Shown one piece after another: positions 44,795 to 56,106 of a stretch of 64,000 nucleotides of DNA (positions are counted from its first letter, which is position 1; the number at the start of each line of letters is the position of its first letter). This DNA comes from Bos javanicus (taxonomy: Eukaryota; Chordata; Mammalia; Artiodactyla; Bovidae): the NCBI RefSeq assembly GCF_032452875.1, contig NC_083878.1:61275378-61339377 (forward strand), given 5' to 3'. A model generated the notes under the pieces. The model ran no database searches and had not been told where the DNA came from. It saw only the letters and a program-made list of their open reading frames with translations. A program made the position numbers and the translations under genes.

Positions 44795-46885
44795 TGCTAG
44801 GACTTCCAGAACTCTGTTGAATAATAGTGGTGAAAGTGGATACCCTTTTCTTGTTCCCGATCTTAGGGGGAATGCTTTCAGTTTCTCACCATTGAAAATA
44901 ATGTTTGCTCTAGGCTTATCATATATGGCTTTACTATGTTCAGGTAGGTTCCTTCCATGCCTATTTTTTGAAGAGTCTTAATCATAAATGGGTGCTGAAT
45001 TTTGTCAAAGGCTTTTTTTGCATTGATTGAGATGATCATATGGTTTTTATCTTTCAATTTGTTAATATGATGTATCACATTGATTTATTTGCACATATTG
45101 AAGATCCTTGCATTCCTGGAATAAACCCAACTTGATCATAGTATATGAGCTGTTTGATGTGTTGCTGAATTATGTTTGCTAAAATTGTGTTGAGGATTTT
45201 TGCATCAATGTTCATCGTGATATTGGCCTATAGTTTTCTTTTTTTGTGTTGTCTTTGTCTGGCTTTGGTAGCAGGGTGATGGTGGCCTCATAGAATGAAT
45301 TTGGAAGTGTTCCTTCTGCAATGTTTTGAAAGAGTTTTAGAAGGATAGGCATTAGCTCTTCTCTAAATGTTTGGTAGAATTCTCCTGTGAAGCCATCTGG
45401 TCCTATTTTTTGGGAGATTTTTGATCACAGCTTCAATTTCAGTGACCAATGGAACAAGATAGAAAGCCCAGAAATAAACCCATGAACCTATGGGTACCTT
45501 ATTTTTGACAAAGGAGGCAAGAATATACAATGGAGAAAAGACAGCCTCTTCAATAAATGGTGCTGGGAAAACTGGACAGCTACATGTAAATGAATGAAAT
45601 TAAAACACTTCCTAACACCATACTCAAAGATAAACTCAGTGGATTAAAGACCTAAATGTAAGACCAGAAACTGTAAAACTCTTAGAGGAAAACATAGGCA
45701 GAACACTCGATGACATAAATCAAAGTGAGATCCCCTATGACCTACCTCCTAGAGTAATGGAAATAAAAACAAAAGTAAACAAATGGAACCTGACTAAACT
45801 TCAAAGCTTTTGCACAGCAATGGAAACTATAAGCAAGGTGAAAAGACAGTCCTTGGAATTGGAGAAAATAATAGCAAATGAAACAACTCACAAAGGATTA
45901 ATTTCCAAAATATACAAGCAGGTCACACAACTCAATACCAGAAACACAAACAACCCAATCAAAAAGGGAGAAAAAGACCTAAACAGATATTTCTCCAAAG
46001 AAGACATACAGATGGCTAACAAACACATGAAAAGATGCTCAACATCATTCATTATTAGAGAAATGCAAATCAAAACCACAATGAGATATCATCTCACACA
46101 GGTCAGAATGGCCATCATCAAAAAGTCTACAAACAATAAATGCTGGAGAGGGTACGGAGAAAAGGGAACACTCTTATACTATTGGTGGGAATGTAAATTG
46201 ATACAACCACTATGGAAGACGGTATGGAGATTCCTTAAAAAACTAGGAATAAAACCTCCATATGACCCAGCAATCCCACTCCTAGGTATATACCCTGAGG
46301 AAACCAGGCTTGAAAAAGACACGTATCCCAGTGTTCATTGCATCACTATTTACAATAGCTAGAACATGGAAGCAACCTAGATGCCCATTGACAGAGGAAT
46401 GGATACAGAAGTTGTGGTACATATACACAATGAAATATTGCTCAGCCATAAAAAGGAACACATTTGAGTCAGTTCTGATGAGGGTGGATGAACCTAGAAA
46501 TTCTTAGAGTGAAGTGAGCCAGAAAGAAAGATAAATATCGTATTCTAACACACACAGGGCAGCAATGGAGAAACAGACATAGAGAATAAACTTAATGGAC
46601 ATGGGGAGAGGGGAGGAGAGGGTGAGATGTATGGAAAGAGTAACATGGAAACTTATATTACCGTATGTAAAATAGATAGGCAACAGGAATTTGCTGTATG
46701 GCTCAGGAAACTCAAACAGGGGCTCTGTAGCAACCTAGAAGGATGGGATGGGGAGGGAGATGGGAGGGAAGTTCAAAAGGGAGGGGATATATGTATACCT
46801 ATAGCTGATTCATGTTGAGGTTTGACCGAAAACAAAAAAATTCTGTAAATCAGTTATCTCTCAATAAAAAAAAAAATTTTTTTTA
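44795..46885 (+). mobile_element. Ruminant L1 with 5' inversion in EHBP1 intron
   Basis: 44795 to about 45444 is antisense mid-ORF2 ('gctaggacttccagaactc', 'ttgtcaaaggctttttttgc', 'gatggtggcctcatagaatg'). About 45445-46885 is sense: the ORF2 C-terminal stretch 45757-46362 is open for 201 codons (YFSKEDIQMANKHMKRCSTS, NPIKKGEKDLNRYFS, YDPAIPLLGIYPEETRLEKD), then the 3' UTR and AATAAA plus A-run (46863-46875). The switch at about 45444 is abrupt. This is a twin-primed, 5'-truncated copy; no clean duplication is seen. It looks young because 201 codons remain open. Confidence 0.9.
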
Positions 46886-47121
46886 AATGTGATAGCTTTG
46901 CATTTTCTATAAACATTTCATTGTCAAGAATTTAAAGAACTGCTGCATAACATTGTAAAGCAAATATGCTCCAGTTAAAAAATAAATAGAAAAAGAAAAC
47001 AAAATGGCTGCCATAGGTATTTAAAATTTATCAGTATCCTAATTTGGAAGACATCTTGTTATCAATTATATACAAGTATAAAAATAAAACTGGGAACTTT
47101 AAAAACTGTCTTTTCCAGATT

Positions 47122-47131
47122 ATACTGTGAT
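47122..47131. repeat. 10 bp duplication left of full-length BovB
   Basis: ATACTGTGAT, repeated exactly at 50889-50898. Confidence 0.8.
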
Positions 47132-47281
47132 CTGTTGTTCAGTTGCTAAGTCATGTCCTACTCTTTGTGACCCCATGGATTGCAGCATACCAGGCTCCAC
47201 TGTCCTCCACAGTCTACCGAAATTTGCTCAAATCTGTGTCCATTGAATCAATGATGCTATCTAACCATCTCATCCTCTGCC

Positions 47282-47554
47282 GGAGAAGGCAATGGCAACC
47301 CACTCCAGTACTCTTGCCTGGAAAATCCGATGGACAGAGGAGCCTGGTAGGCTGCAGTCCATGGGGTCACAAAGAGTCAGACATGACTGAGTGACTTCAC
47401 TTTCACTTTTCACTTTCATGCATTGGAGAAGGAAGTGGCAACCCGCTCCAGTGTCCTTGCCTGAGAATCCCAGGGATGGGGGAGCCTGGTGGGCTGCCAT
47501 CTATGGGGTTGCACAGAGTTGAACGTGACTGAAGTGACTTAGCAGCAGCAGCAG
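47282..47554 (+). mobile_element. BOV-A2 SINE inside BovB
   Basis: Two complete monomers and a (CAG)n tail. Perfect 11 bp duplication CATCCTCTGCC (47271-47281 and 47555-47565) made of BovB sequence, so it is younger than its host. Confidence 0.95.
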
Positions 47555-48538
47555 CATCCTCTGCCACCCCCTTCACCTTTTGCTTTCAGTCTTTCCCAGC
47601 ATCAGGGTCTTCTCCAGTGAGTTAGCATTTCACATCAGGTGGCCAAAGTTTTGGAGCTTCAGCTTTAGCCACAGTTCTTCCAAAGAATATTTAGGGTTGA
47701 TTTCCTTTAGGATTCACTGGTTTGATCTCCTTACAGTCCACAGGACTCTCAAAGAGTCTTTTCCAGCACCAGAATTCAAAAGCATCAGTTCTTCAACACT
47801 CAGCCTTCTTTACGGTCCAACTCTCATTTCCATACATGGCTACTAGAAAAACCATAGCTTTGACCATATGGACTTTTTGTCAGCAAAGTGATGTCTCTGC
47901 TTTTTAATATGCTGTCTAGGTTGGTCATAGCATTCCTTCCAAGGAGCAAGCGTCTTTTAATTTCATGGCTGCAGTCACCATCTGCAGTGATTTTGGAGCC
48001 CAAGAAAATAAAATCTGTCACTGCTTCCACTTTTTCCCCTTCTATTTGCCATGAAGTGATGGGACTGGATGTCATGATCTTAATTCTTTGAATGTTGAGT
48101 TTTAAGCCAGCTATTTCACTCTCCTCTTTCACTCTCAAGAGACTCTTTAGTTCCTCTTCACTTTCTACAGTTAGAGTGGTATCATCTGCATATCTATACT
48201 TTGCTATTTCTCACAGCAATCTTGATTCTAGCTTGTGATTAATCCAGCTCAGCATTTCACATGATGTACTCTGCATAGAAGTTAAATAAGTAGGGTGACA
48301 ATATACAGACTTGTCCTACTCCTTTCCCAACTTGAAACCAATTTTTCCATATCCAGTTCTAACTGTTACTTCTTGACCCTCATACAGATTTCTCAGGAAA
48401 TAGACTAGGTGGTCTGGTACTCCCACTTCTTAAGAATTTTCCAGTTTGTTGTGATCCACACAGTCAAAGGCTTTAGTATTGTTAGTGAAGCAGAATTAGA
48501 TGTTTTTTTGGAACTCCCTTGCTTTCTCCATGATCCAA

Positions 48539-48797
48539 CGAAGAAGGCAATGGCACCCCACTCCAGTACTCTTGCCTGGAAAATCCCACGGACGGAGGAG
48601 CCTGGTGGGCTGCAGTCCGTGGGGTCTCTTAAGAGTTGGACACGACTGAGTGACTTCACTTTCACTTTTCACTTTCACACATTGGAGAAGGAAATGGCAA
48701 CCCACTCCAGTGTTCTTGCCTGAAGAATCCCAGGGATGGGGGAGCCTGGTGGGCTGCCGTCTATGAGGTCGACTGAAGCGACTTAGCAGCAGCAGCA
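48539..48797 (+). mobile_element. Second BOV-A2 SINE inside BovB
   Basis: From GAAGAAGGCAATGGCACCCC to the AGCAGCAGCAGCAAC tail. The host BovB text breaks at 'catgatccaac' and resumes at about 'gtggtttgatctctggttc'. The duplication is not clear; a few bases of host may be altered. The second monomer lacks the GTCGCACAGAGTTGG part near its end. Confidence 0.9.
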
Positions 48798-50888
48798 ACA
48801 ATTGTTAGTGGTTTGATCTCTGGTTCATCTGCCTCTCTGAAAACCAGTACCTCTGGAATTTCTCCTTTCACGTACTGCTGAAGCTTGTCTTAAGGATTTT
48901 GACTATAACCTTGCTGGCATGTGAAATGAGTGCTGTTGTACAGTAATTTGAATGTTCTTTGGCATTGCCTTTCTTTGGGATTAGAATGAAAACTGACCTT
49001 TTCCAGTTCTGTGGCCATTGCTGAGTTTTCCAAATTTGCTGGCTTATTGAGTGCAGGACTTCAACAACATCATCTTTTAGGATTTGAAATAACTCAGCTA
49101 GAATTCTGTCACCTCTACTAGCTTTGTTCATAGGAATGCTTCCTAAGGCCCACTTGACTTCACACTCCAGGATGTTTGGCTCTAGGAGAGTGACCACACC
49201 ACTGTGGTTATCCAGGTTACTAAGACTTTTTTTATATAGTTCTTATGTGTATTCCTGCCACTTCTTCTTAATCTCTTCTGTTTCTGTTAGATCTTTACCA
49301 TTTCTGTCTTTTACCATGCCCATCCTTGTATGAAATGTTCCATTGGTATTTCTGGTTTTCTTAAGGAGATCTCTAGTCTTTCACATTCTGTTGTTTTCCT
49401 CTATTTCTTTGCATTTTTCATTGAAGAATGTCTTCTTATCTCTCCTTACTGTTCTCTGGAACACTGCCTTTAGATGGGTATATCTTTCCCTTTCTTCCCT
49501 TACCTTTCACTTCACTTATTTCCTAGCTATTTTTAAAGCCTCCCCAGACAACCACTTTGCCTTCATGTATTTCTTTAGTTTTTGGAATGGTTGTGGTCAC
49601 TGCCTCCTGTGCAATGTTAGGAACCTCCATCCATAGTTCTTCAGGCACCTTGTCTATCAAATCTAATCCCTTGAATCTATTCATCACCTCCACTGGATAA
49701 TCATAAGAGATTTGATTTAGGTCATACCTGAATGGCCTAGTTATTTTCCCTACTTTCTTCCATTTAACCCTGAATTTTGCAATAAGGAGCTTACAATCTG
49801 AGCCACAGTCAGCTCCAGGTCTTGTTTTTACTGACTGTGTTGAACTTCTCCATCTTCAGCTGCAAAGAACATGATCAGTCTGATTTCATTGTTGACCCTC
49901 TGGTGATGTCCATGTGTGGAGTCATCTCTTGGATTGTTGGAAAATGATGTTTGCTATGACCACTGTGTTCTCTTGACAAAATTCTGTTAGCCTTTGCCCT
50001 GCTTCATTTTCTACTCCAAGGCCAAACTTGCCTGTTATTCCAGATGTCTCCTGATTTCCTACTTTTGCATTCCAATCCCTTATGATGAAAAGGACCTCTT
50101 TTTCTGTGTGTTAGTTCTAGAAGGTCTTATAGGTTTGCATAGAACTATTCAACTTAAGTTTCTTCGGCATCAGTGGTTGGGCATAGACTTGGATTACTAT
50201 GATGTTGAATGATTTGCCTTGGAAATGAACCAAGATCGTTCTCTCATTTTAAGGTTGCAACCAAGTCCTTCATTTCAGACACTTTTGTTGACTGTGAGGC
50301 CTATCCCACTTTTTCTAAAGTGTTCTTGCCCACAGTAGTAAATATAATGGTCATCTGAATTTAATTTTTCCATTCCCATCCATTTTTTCCACTGATTCTT
50401 AAGATGTCCATGTTCACTCTTGCCATCTCTTGTTTGGCCATCTCCTGTTTGACCATGTCCCATTCCAATTTACCTTGATTCATGGACCTACCATTCCAGA
50501 TTCTTATGCAGTATTGTTCTTTACAGCATCAGACTCTACTTTTACCACCAGACACATCCACACCTGAGTGTTTTTCCCTCTTTGGCCCAGCTGCTTCATT
50601 CTTCCTGGAGCTATTAGTAATTTCCCTCTGCTTTTATTATATTGGACACCTTCCCACCTGGGGGCTCATCTTCCAGCATCATATCTTTTTGCCTTTTCAT
50701 ACTGTCCATGGGGTTCTTCAGGCAGGAATACTGGAATGAGTTGCAATTTCCTTCTCCCTTGGATCTTGTTTTTTCAGAACTCTTCACTATGACCCTTTCA
50801 TCTTGGGTGGCCCTGCATGGCATGGCTCATAGCTTCACTGAGTTAGGCAAGACCCTTTGCCACAACCAGGCTGTGATTCATGAAAGGC

Positions 50889-51180
50889 ATACTGTGATTA
50901 ACAATGCATATAATATGTGTATGGACTTTATACCTTGTGAGACTATGTTCTAATAAAAATGTAATTTTAATTAACCCAGTTTTAGCCAGTAAAGATACAG
51001 TTTCTAATCAGCATTAGTATTGTCTACAGGTAATCTCACAAAACTATTGATACAATCTTATTCCTGACTTGTATTATTTTGATGGATTGTATAACTATTG
51101 ATTAGTTTACAAAAGTGGATTACATGGGTTTGAGGGGTTTTGTTTGTTTTGGCTTCTAATTCTGTATCTTTGTTTTTAAG
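50889..51180 (+). other. EHBP1: Intron end with acceptor of exon D
   Basis: It starts with the right duplication copy of the BovB and ends in a T-rich tract and AG (TTTGTTTTTAAG). No further repeat recognised. Confidence 0.7.
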
Positions 51181-51324
51181 CATCGAATGTTATCCAGGCA
51201 AGAAGAACTCAAAGAAAGAGCAAGAGTTCTACTTGAGCAAGCAAGAAGAGATGCAGCTTTAAAGGCGGGGAATAAGCAGCATACCAACGCAGCCACACCA
51301 CTCTGCAACAGGCAGCTAAGTGAT
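51181..51324 (+). CDS. EHBP1: EHBP1 exon D: charged helical segment
   Basis: 144 nt, 48 codons, phase 0 at both ends. It reads HRMLSRQEELKERARVLLEQ, ARRDAALKAGNKQHTNAATP and LCNRQLSD, so it follows TVQ of exon C in frame. The heptad-like RQEELKERARVLLEQARRDA stretch is predicted helical or coiled coil. The donor is GAT|GTGAGG, weaker than the other three, which would suit an exon subject to alternative splicing (inference). The known continuation of EHBP1 (an RRRQLRERARQL-type segment) was not found further right, so the next exon lies beyond 64000 or was missed. Confidence 0.95.
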
Positions 51325-51680
51325 GTGAGGAACATTGGTTAAAAATAATACATTGTTCATTGTAATCATGGGGGTGTAAATAAGAGTAACTTATTTATAT
51401 TTCTAATAAATTTTTTTTCCACAGACTATGTATACTATGGGTACTTGTTACTTTTATTGAACTGATAAATTCATACTTGCAGGAGCAGTTTGTAATTATT
51501 CCTTCACAGCAGTATTAGCTATGAGAAAAAGTAAGATCCTGGATTATAATTTCCACATATATATGAATAATCTGTTTTATGTCAATTTAATTTTATAATT
51601 TGGGTGAACTTTGTTTAAGATGGTGTTTTATCCATGGGAGTTAATTTTTTTGAAAATATTAGAGTATAATAATGATGCTT

Positions 51681-51962
51681 GCTGCTGCTGCTGCTGCTGC
51701 TAAGTCACTTCAGTCGTGTCCGACTCTGTACAACCCCATAGATGGCAGCCCACCAGGCTCCCCTGTCCCTAGGATTCTCCAGGCAAGAACGCTGGAATGG
51801 GTTGCCACTTCCTTCTCCAATGCGTGAAAGTGAAAAGTGAAAGCGAAGTCGGTCAGTCGTGTCCGACTCTACGCGACTCCATGAACTGTAGCCTACCAGG
51901 CTCCTCTGTCCGTGGGATTTTCCAGGCAAGAGTACTGGAGTGGGTTGCCATTGCCTTCTCCA
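51681..51962 (-). mobile_element. BOV-A2 SINE, antisense
   Basis: Begins with a reversed (GCT)7 tail at 51681-51701, then two reversed monomers. Perfect 13 bp duplication AATAATGATGCTT (51668-51680 and 51963-51975). Confidence 0.95.
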
Positions 51963-51975
51963 AATAATGATGCTT

Positions 51976-52205
51976 ACCATTTATTAAAATACTTAGCATA
52001 TAGGCTAAGTGGATGTTTTAGGCACTATAGTGGATGTTTTACATAATTTCTATTTTACTTAACCTCTTAAGTAGATATTCAAACTCCTTTTAGGTAAGAA
52101 AACTGAGGCTGATTGGTAAGATAATTTGTGTAAGGTTGTAGTCACTGTATGATGAATTCATGATTTGATCCTGAGACTTAATCAAACTCCAGAGTCAATC
52201 CTTTT
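51976..52205 (-). mobile_element. MIR SINE, antisense
   Basis: 'aggtaagaaaactgaggctg', 'taattttgtgtaaggt'-like text, 'gatttgatcctgagac' and 'aactccagagtcaatcc' follow reversed MIR in order. Confidence 0.65.
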
Positions 52206-52409
52206 TCCTATCATAGACTACCATCCCTGTGTTAAGCCATATTTTTATACATATTTTTCTGTAGTGCCTCACAGGCAATAATGAATACATAGTAAAAAAA
52301 AAAAAAAAAAGCCTTAGATCTAGGGAGACATGAACCTCTTGATGAATCTGAAAATTATGATAACCCTGCCCTACCCCCAATTTTACATATACATAAAACT
52401 GCATTTTCC

Positions 52410-53990
52410 TTTTTTTTTTTAATTAAGATTTTTTTTTTAGAGCAGTTTTAAGTTGACAGCAGAATTGAGGGGAAGGTATAGAGTTTTCCCCTATACCCTC
52501 TGTACCCATAGAGTAACCGTCCTTCTTAATAACACTCCCTGCCAGGGTGGTATATTTGTTAGAACTGATAAATCTACATTGACACGTCATTATTATCCAA
52601 AGTCTATAGCATACATTAGATTCACTCCTACTGTTACACAGTCTGTGAGTTTAGACAAATGCATAATAACATCTATCCATCTTTATAATATCATAGAGAA
52701 TTTTCACTGCCCTAGGAATCCTTTGCATTTCACCTATTCATCTCTCTCCCCATCCTGAACCTCTGGGAACCTGATAATTTTATTGTCTTCATAATTTTGT
52801 GTTTTACAGAATGTTGGTAGTTGGAACCATAGTATATTTACCTTTTCTGATATGGCTTCTTTTCACTTCAGTTCAGTTCAGTTCAGTCGCTCAGTCGTGT
52901 CCGACTCTTTGCGACCCCATGAATCGCAGCACGCCAGGCCTCCCTGTCCATCACCAACTCCCGGAGTTCACTCAAACTCATGTCCATCGAGTCAATGAAT
53001 ATGCATTTAAGGTTCCTCCATGTGTTTGCATGGTTTGATAGCTCATTTCTTTTTAATGCTGAATAATATTCCACTGTGTGGATGTACCACAGTTTATTTT
53101 TTCATTCACTTACTGCTAGGCATCTTGGTTGTAATCAGGAATAAAGCTCCTTTAATCATCTACAAAGCAGGTTTTTATATGACCTCAAGTTCTCAGCTCC
53201 TTTGGGTACATTTCAAGGAGCACATTTGCTGGATCTTATGGCAAGAGTGTGTTTACTTTTATAAGTAAAAAAGACAAAAAACAAGAGAGATGCCAAATTG
53301 TCTTCTAAAGTAGCTATACCATTTTTCTTTCCCATCAGCAATAAATGAGAATTCTTGCATTTTACTTTGGGTACTGTCAGTGTTCCAGATTTTGGCCATT
53401 CTAATAGGTGTGTAGTGGTATCTCGTTGCTTTCATTTGCATTTTGCTGAGAATATATAATGTGGAGCACCTTTTCATATGCTTATATGCCATCTGGAAAT
53501 CTTTGGAGCGATGTCTGTTAAGGTCATTGATTCATTTTTTAGTCAAGTTATTTGTTTTCTTACTATTGAGTTTCAAGAGTTCTTTGTTTCCTTTGGATAA
53601 CAGTCTTTTATTAGATATATCTTTGCAAATATTTTATCCATGCCTGTGGCTTGTCTTCTCAGTCTTTCTACATTGTCTTTCATGGAGTAGAAATTATAAA
53701 TTTTAATGAAATCCATTTATCCATTATCTCTATCATGAATCGTACCTTGGGTGTTATATCTAAAAAGGCATCACCATACTCAAGGTCATTTAGGTTTTAT
53801 GTTATCTTCTGGGAGTTTTATAGAATTATGTTTTACATTTAGGTCTGTGATCCATTTTGGGTTAATTCTTGTGAAAGGCATAAGGTCTGTGTCTAGGTTT
53901 ATTTTTTTTCATGTGCATATCCAGTTCATCTAGCACCATTTGTTGAAAAGACGATCTTTGCTCCATTGTGTTGCTTTTGTTAACTCCTTT
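52410..53990 (-). mobile_element. Old L1 3' half, antisense, split by BovB
   Basis: Starts with T-runs and 'gagcagttttaagttgacag' (L1 3' UTR reversed), passes 'catgtgtttgcatggtttga' and 'ttccactgtgtggatgtacc', and reaches ORF2 text (53259-53492 minus: MAYKHMKRCSTLYILSKMQM) and 'catttgttgaaaagacgatc'. A BovB tail fragment interrupts it at 52868. Confidence 0.8.
52868..52996 (-). mobile_element. BovB 3' fragment, antisense
   Basis: Three to four TTCAG units and the 3'-most 110 bases of BovB, very close to consensus, so probably recent. Inserted in the old L1; no clean duplication seen. Confidence 0.92.
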
Positions 53991-54074
53991 CAGATACTAG
54001 CTTAACCTCTGAGCTTGACCACCGTTTTTCATACTTTTCTTCTTTTTTACTTTCTTGTTACTTTTTTTCTTTAA

Positions 54075-54250
54075 GTGAAGTATAGTTGATTTACAATATT
54101 ATATTAGCTTCAGATATACAACATAGTAATTCAATATTTTATAGATTATGCTGCATTTAAAATTATTGTGAAATACTGGCTATATTTCTATGCTGTACAA
54201 TATACAGACTTTGAGTCTTTACACAGTAATGTGATATAAAATCAATAAAG
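54075..54250 (-). mobile_element. Artiodactyl L1 3' UTR fragment, antisense
   Basis: 'aagtgaagtatagttgattt', 'acaatattatattagcttca' and 'ctatgctgtacaatataca' match the reversed artiodactyl L1 3' UTR. Confidence 0.72.
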
Positions 54251-54499
54251 TGGGGCACAGTTTTATTTTCAATGAAAAAGAATAGAATATTTAAATGGGA
54301 AAATACCAGAATTTATCACACATCATAGTATTTTTGTGTGAGACTTATTTTAGTTACGTGGGTATGTGTGCTTACTGGATCTTGGTACCAGATGTAGTTT
54401 TAATTGTAGGTCATGATAAAAATGTTTGAGAAACGCTAATTTAGATGGCCATTCTTTCTAAGGAAGAAATTTTGTAGCTTTTATACCAGTTCTTTCAGT

Positions 54500-54583
54500 G
54501 CCTAACCATATGTTACATCAATTTGTTGGTTCAGTAAGATATTTATTGAGTTGGAACTGAGTGTAGCAATAGAAAAGACTAAA
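54500..54583. repeat. Ancient mammalian repeat, family unassigned (left part)
   Basis: 'taagatatttattgagttgg' resembles the 'aaatatttattgagcacc' start of a common old repeat; it continues after the SINE at 54698. Confidence 0.4.
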
Positions 54584-54697
54584 CTTCGGGTCTTCCCTGG
54601 TAGTCCAGTGGTTAAGACTCCATGCTTCCACTGCAGGAGTTGCAAGTTCAATCCCTGGTCAGGGAACTTAAGACCCTACATGCCACAAGGTGTGGCC
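54584..54697 (+). mobile_element. CHR-type tRNA SINE, sense
   Basis: Head GGTCTTCCCTGGTAGTCCAG, A box TGGTTAAGACTCC, B box 'agttcaatccctggtc', then 'cctacatgccacaagg'. Flanks AAAAGACTAAA (54573-54583) and AAAAGACAAA (54698-54707) form the duplication. Confidence 0.88.
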
Positions 54698-54925
54698 AAA
54701 AGACAAAGATTCTTCCCTCATGGAATTTGCATTTTGGTGAGAAGAGACAGAGAATGATGAATAAATAAGTTAACTACAGAGGGTGAAAATGACTCATTTA
54801 GTAGACATATTAGAGGATAATTTGAGTAGGTAGGAGTGACTTGAAGAGGAGACATTTGAAGTAAGACTTGATGGCTGAGAAGGATCCAGTTAAGTGAAGA
54901 GCCAGAGAAAGAATATTCTCTTCAA
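54698..54925. repeat. Ancient mammalian repeat, family unassigned (right part)
   Basis: 'cttccctcatggaatttgca', 'gaatgatgaataaataag', 'gaggagacatttgaagtaag' and 'gagaaggatccagttaagtg' match, in order, the common old repeat also seen at 28.5-29.6 kb and 32.6-33.0 kb. Confidence 0.45.
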
Positions 54926-55149
54926 AAAGAAAGTTATTTTATTGTTATTATATTTGTGATAAACTTTGTTTCATAGTTGTTTCAGGTTCTAAAAATTATG
55001 GAAAATTTATAGCTCTATATTTTGAAGGATGTTGATTTTAAGTTTAGAATACTTGAGATTTAAATGATTTGTTTGCCAAGTAGATTTTAAAAAGCTATTA
55101 TTTTACCTATGTATAAAATTTTACATATATTAATAATTGTCATCTAATG

Positions 55150-55375
55150 TTTACTGAGCACTTATTGTGTATCAAGCAGGATTCAAAGGGCTTTCACATG
55201 GATTTTCTCATATAATCTCCACAACGATTATATGTGTTAAATATAATCTCTGTTTGATAGTTGAGAAAACTGATGCACAAACAAATTCAGTTGCCCGTGG
55301 TTACACAGCTAATAAGTGACAGAGCCAAGAATGGAACTTAGACAGTTTGACTTTAGAGATTATGTTTTTAAAGCT
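55150..55375 (-). mobile_element. MIR SINE, antisense
   Basis: 'actgagcacttattgtgtat', 'gttgagaaaactgatgcaca', 'ggttacacagctaataagtg' and 'acagagccaagaatggaac' follow reversed MIR along most of its length. Confidence 0.85.
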
Positions 55376-55784
55376 TATGTTTTATTTCTTTCTTGTTTAT
55401 TTTCTGAAATCCTTGTAAAGTAGGAATAGATATTATTGTTGTATCCATTGTAGAGAAAAATGAGTTAGGAAAGGGGGTTTAAAATTACCTAGGTTTGCAA
55501 ACAGTAGCAAGCTAGGCTTAAAATTTGAGTATCCTGACTTTTAAAGCTGTTTAGTCTTTCATTCAGTTTATTCATTTATTACTTTAAACTTTCAACAAAT
55601 ATTTTATTGTTCATCTCTTCTTTTTAAGGCACCAGTAATTTTGCTTACACTTAAAATATCCCAAGTAGAACAAACTTTTAGCTAAATTATGCTAGTATGA
55701 ATTCAACATCAGAAGTTAATTACTGAAATATTGCTTATTCTGTCTGTGATATCTTACTCTACCTATAAAGTCTGTAACTTGGAT

Positions 55785-56092
55785 ATTTTTAATCTTATTT
55801 ACATATTTATTTATTTATTTATTTTTGACTGTGTTGGGTCTTCCTTGCTGTGAGGGTGCAATGCATGGGCTTCTAATTGGGGTGGCTTCTTTTGTTGTGG
55901 AGCACCGACTCTAGGGTGAGAGGTCCTCAGTAGTTGCAGCTCCTAGACCCTAGAGCATGGGCTATAAGCCCGTGAGTTGTGGCTCACCAGCTTAGTGGCT
56001 CCGCGGCTTGTGGGATTTTCTCAGATCAGTTATTGAACCTGTGTCTCCTGCATTGGCAGGCGGATTCTTTACCACTGAGCCACCCAGGATGC
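55785..56092 (-). mobile_element. Long CHR-type SINE, antisense
   Basis: From the (ATTT)n tail through 'gactgtgttgggtcttcctt', 'gtggctccgcggcttgtggg' to the reversed head 'accactgagccacccagga'. Flanks TCTGTAACTTGGAT (55771-55784) and TCTGTAACTTCGAT (56093-56106) are a 14 bp duplication with one difference. Confidence 0.88.
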
Positions 56093-56106
56093 TCTGTAAC
56101 TTCGAT

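Larger units (their letters stand above)
47132..50888 (-). mobile_element. Essentially full-length BovB LINE, antisense, split by two BOV-A2
   Basis: 3' end at left (GTTGTTCAGTTGCTAAGTC), 5' end at right. Minus-strand pieces appear in family order: C-terminal domain (47.6-47.9 kb), polymerase (48.0-49.2 kb; 48868-49197 has SIPMNKASRGDRILAELFQI and FILIPKKGNAKEHSNY), then the endonuclease region (49.8-50.5 kb; YYCGQEHFRKSGIGLTVNKS at about 50.3 kb). Frames are broken by many stops, so it is dead. Removing the two BOV-A2 (47282-47554 and 48539-48797) and the small duplication leaves about 3.2 kb, the full BovB length. A perfect 10 bp duplication flanks it. Confidence 0.92.

Noticed and set aside
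51681..51701. Trinucleotide repeat expansion in the gene
   Set aside because: It is the normal (GCT)n tail of an antisense BOV-A2 and is intronic.
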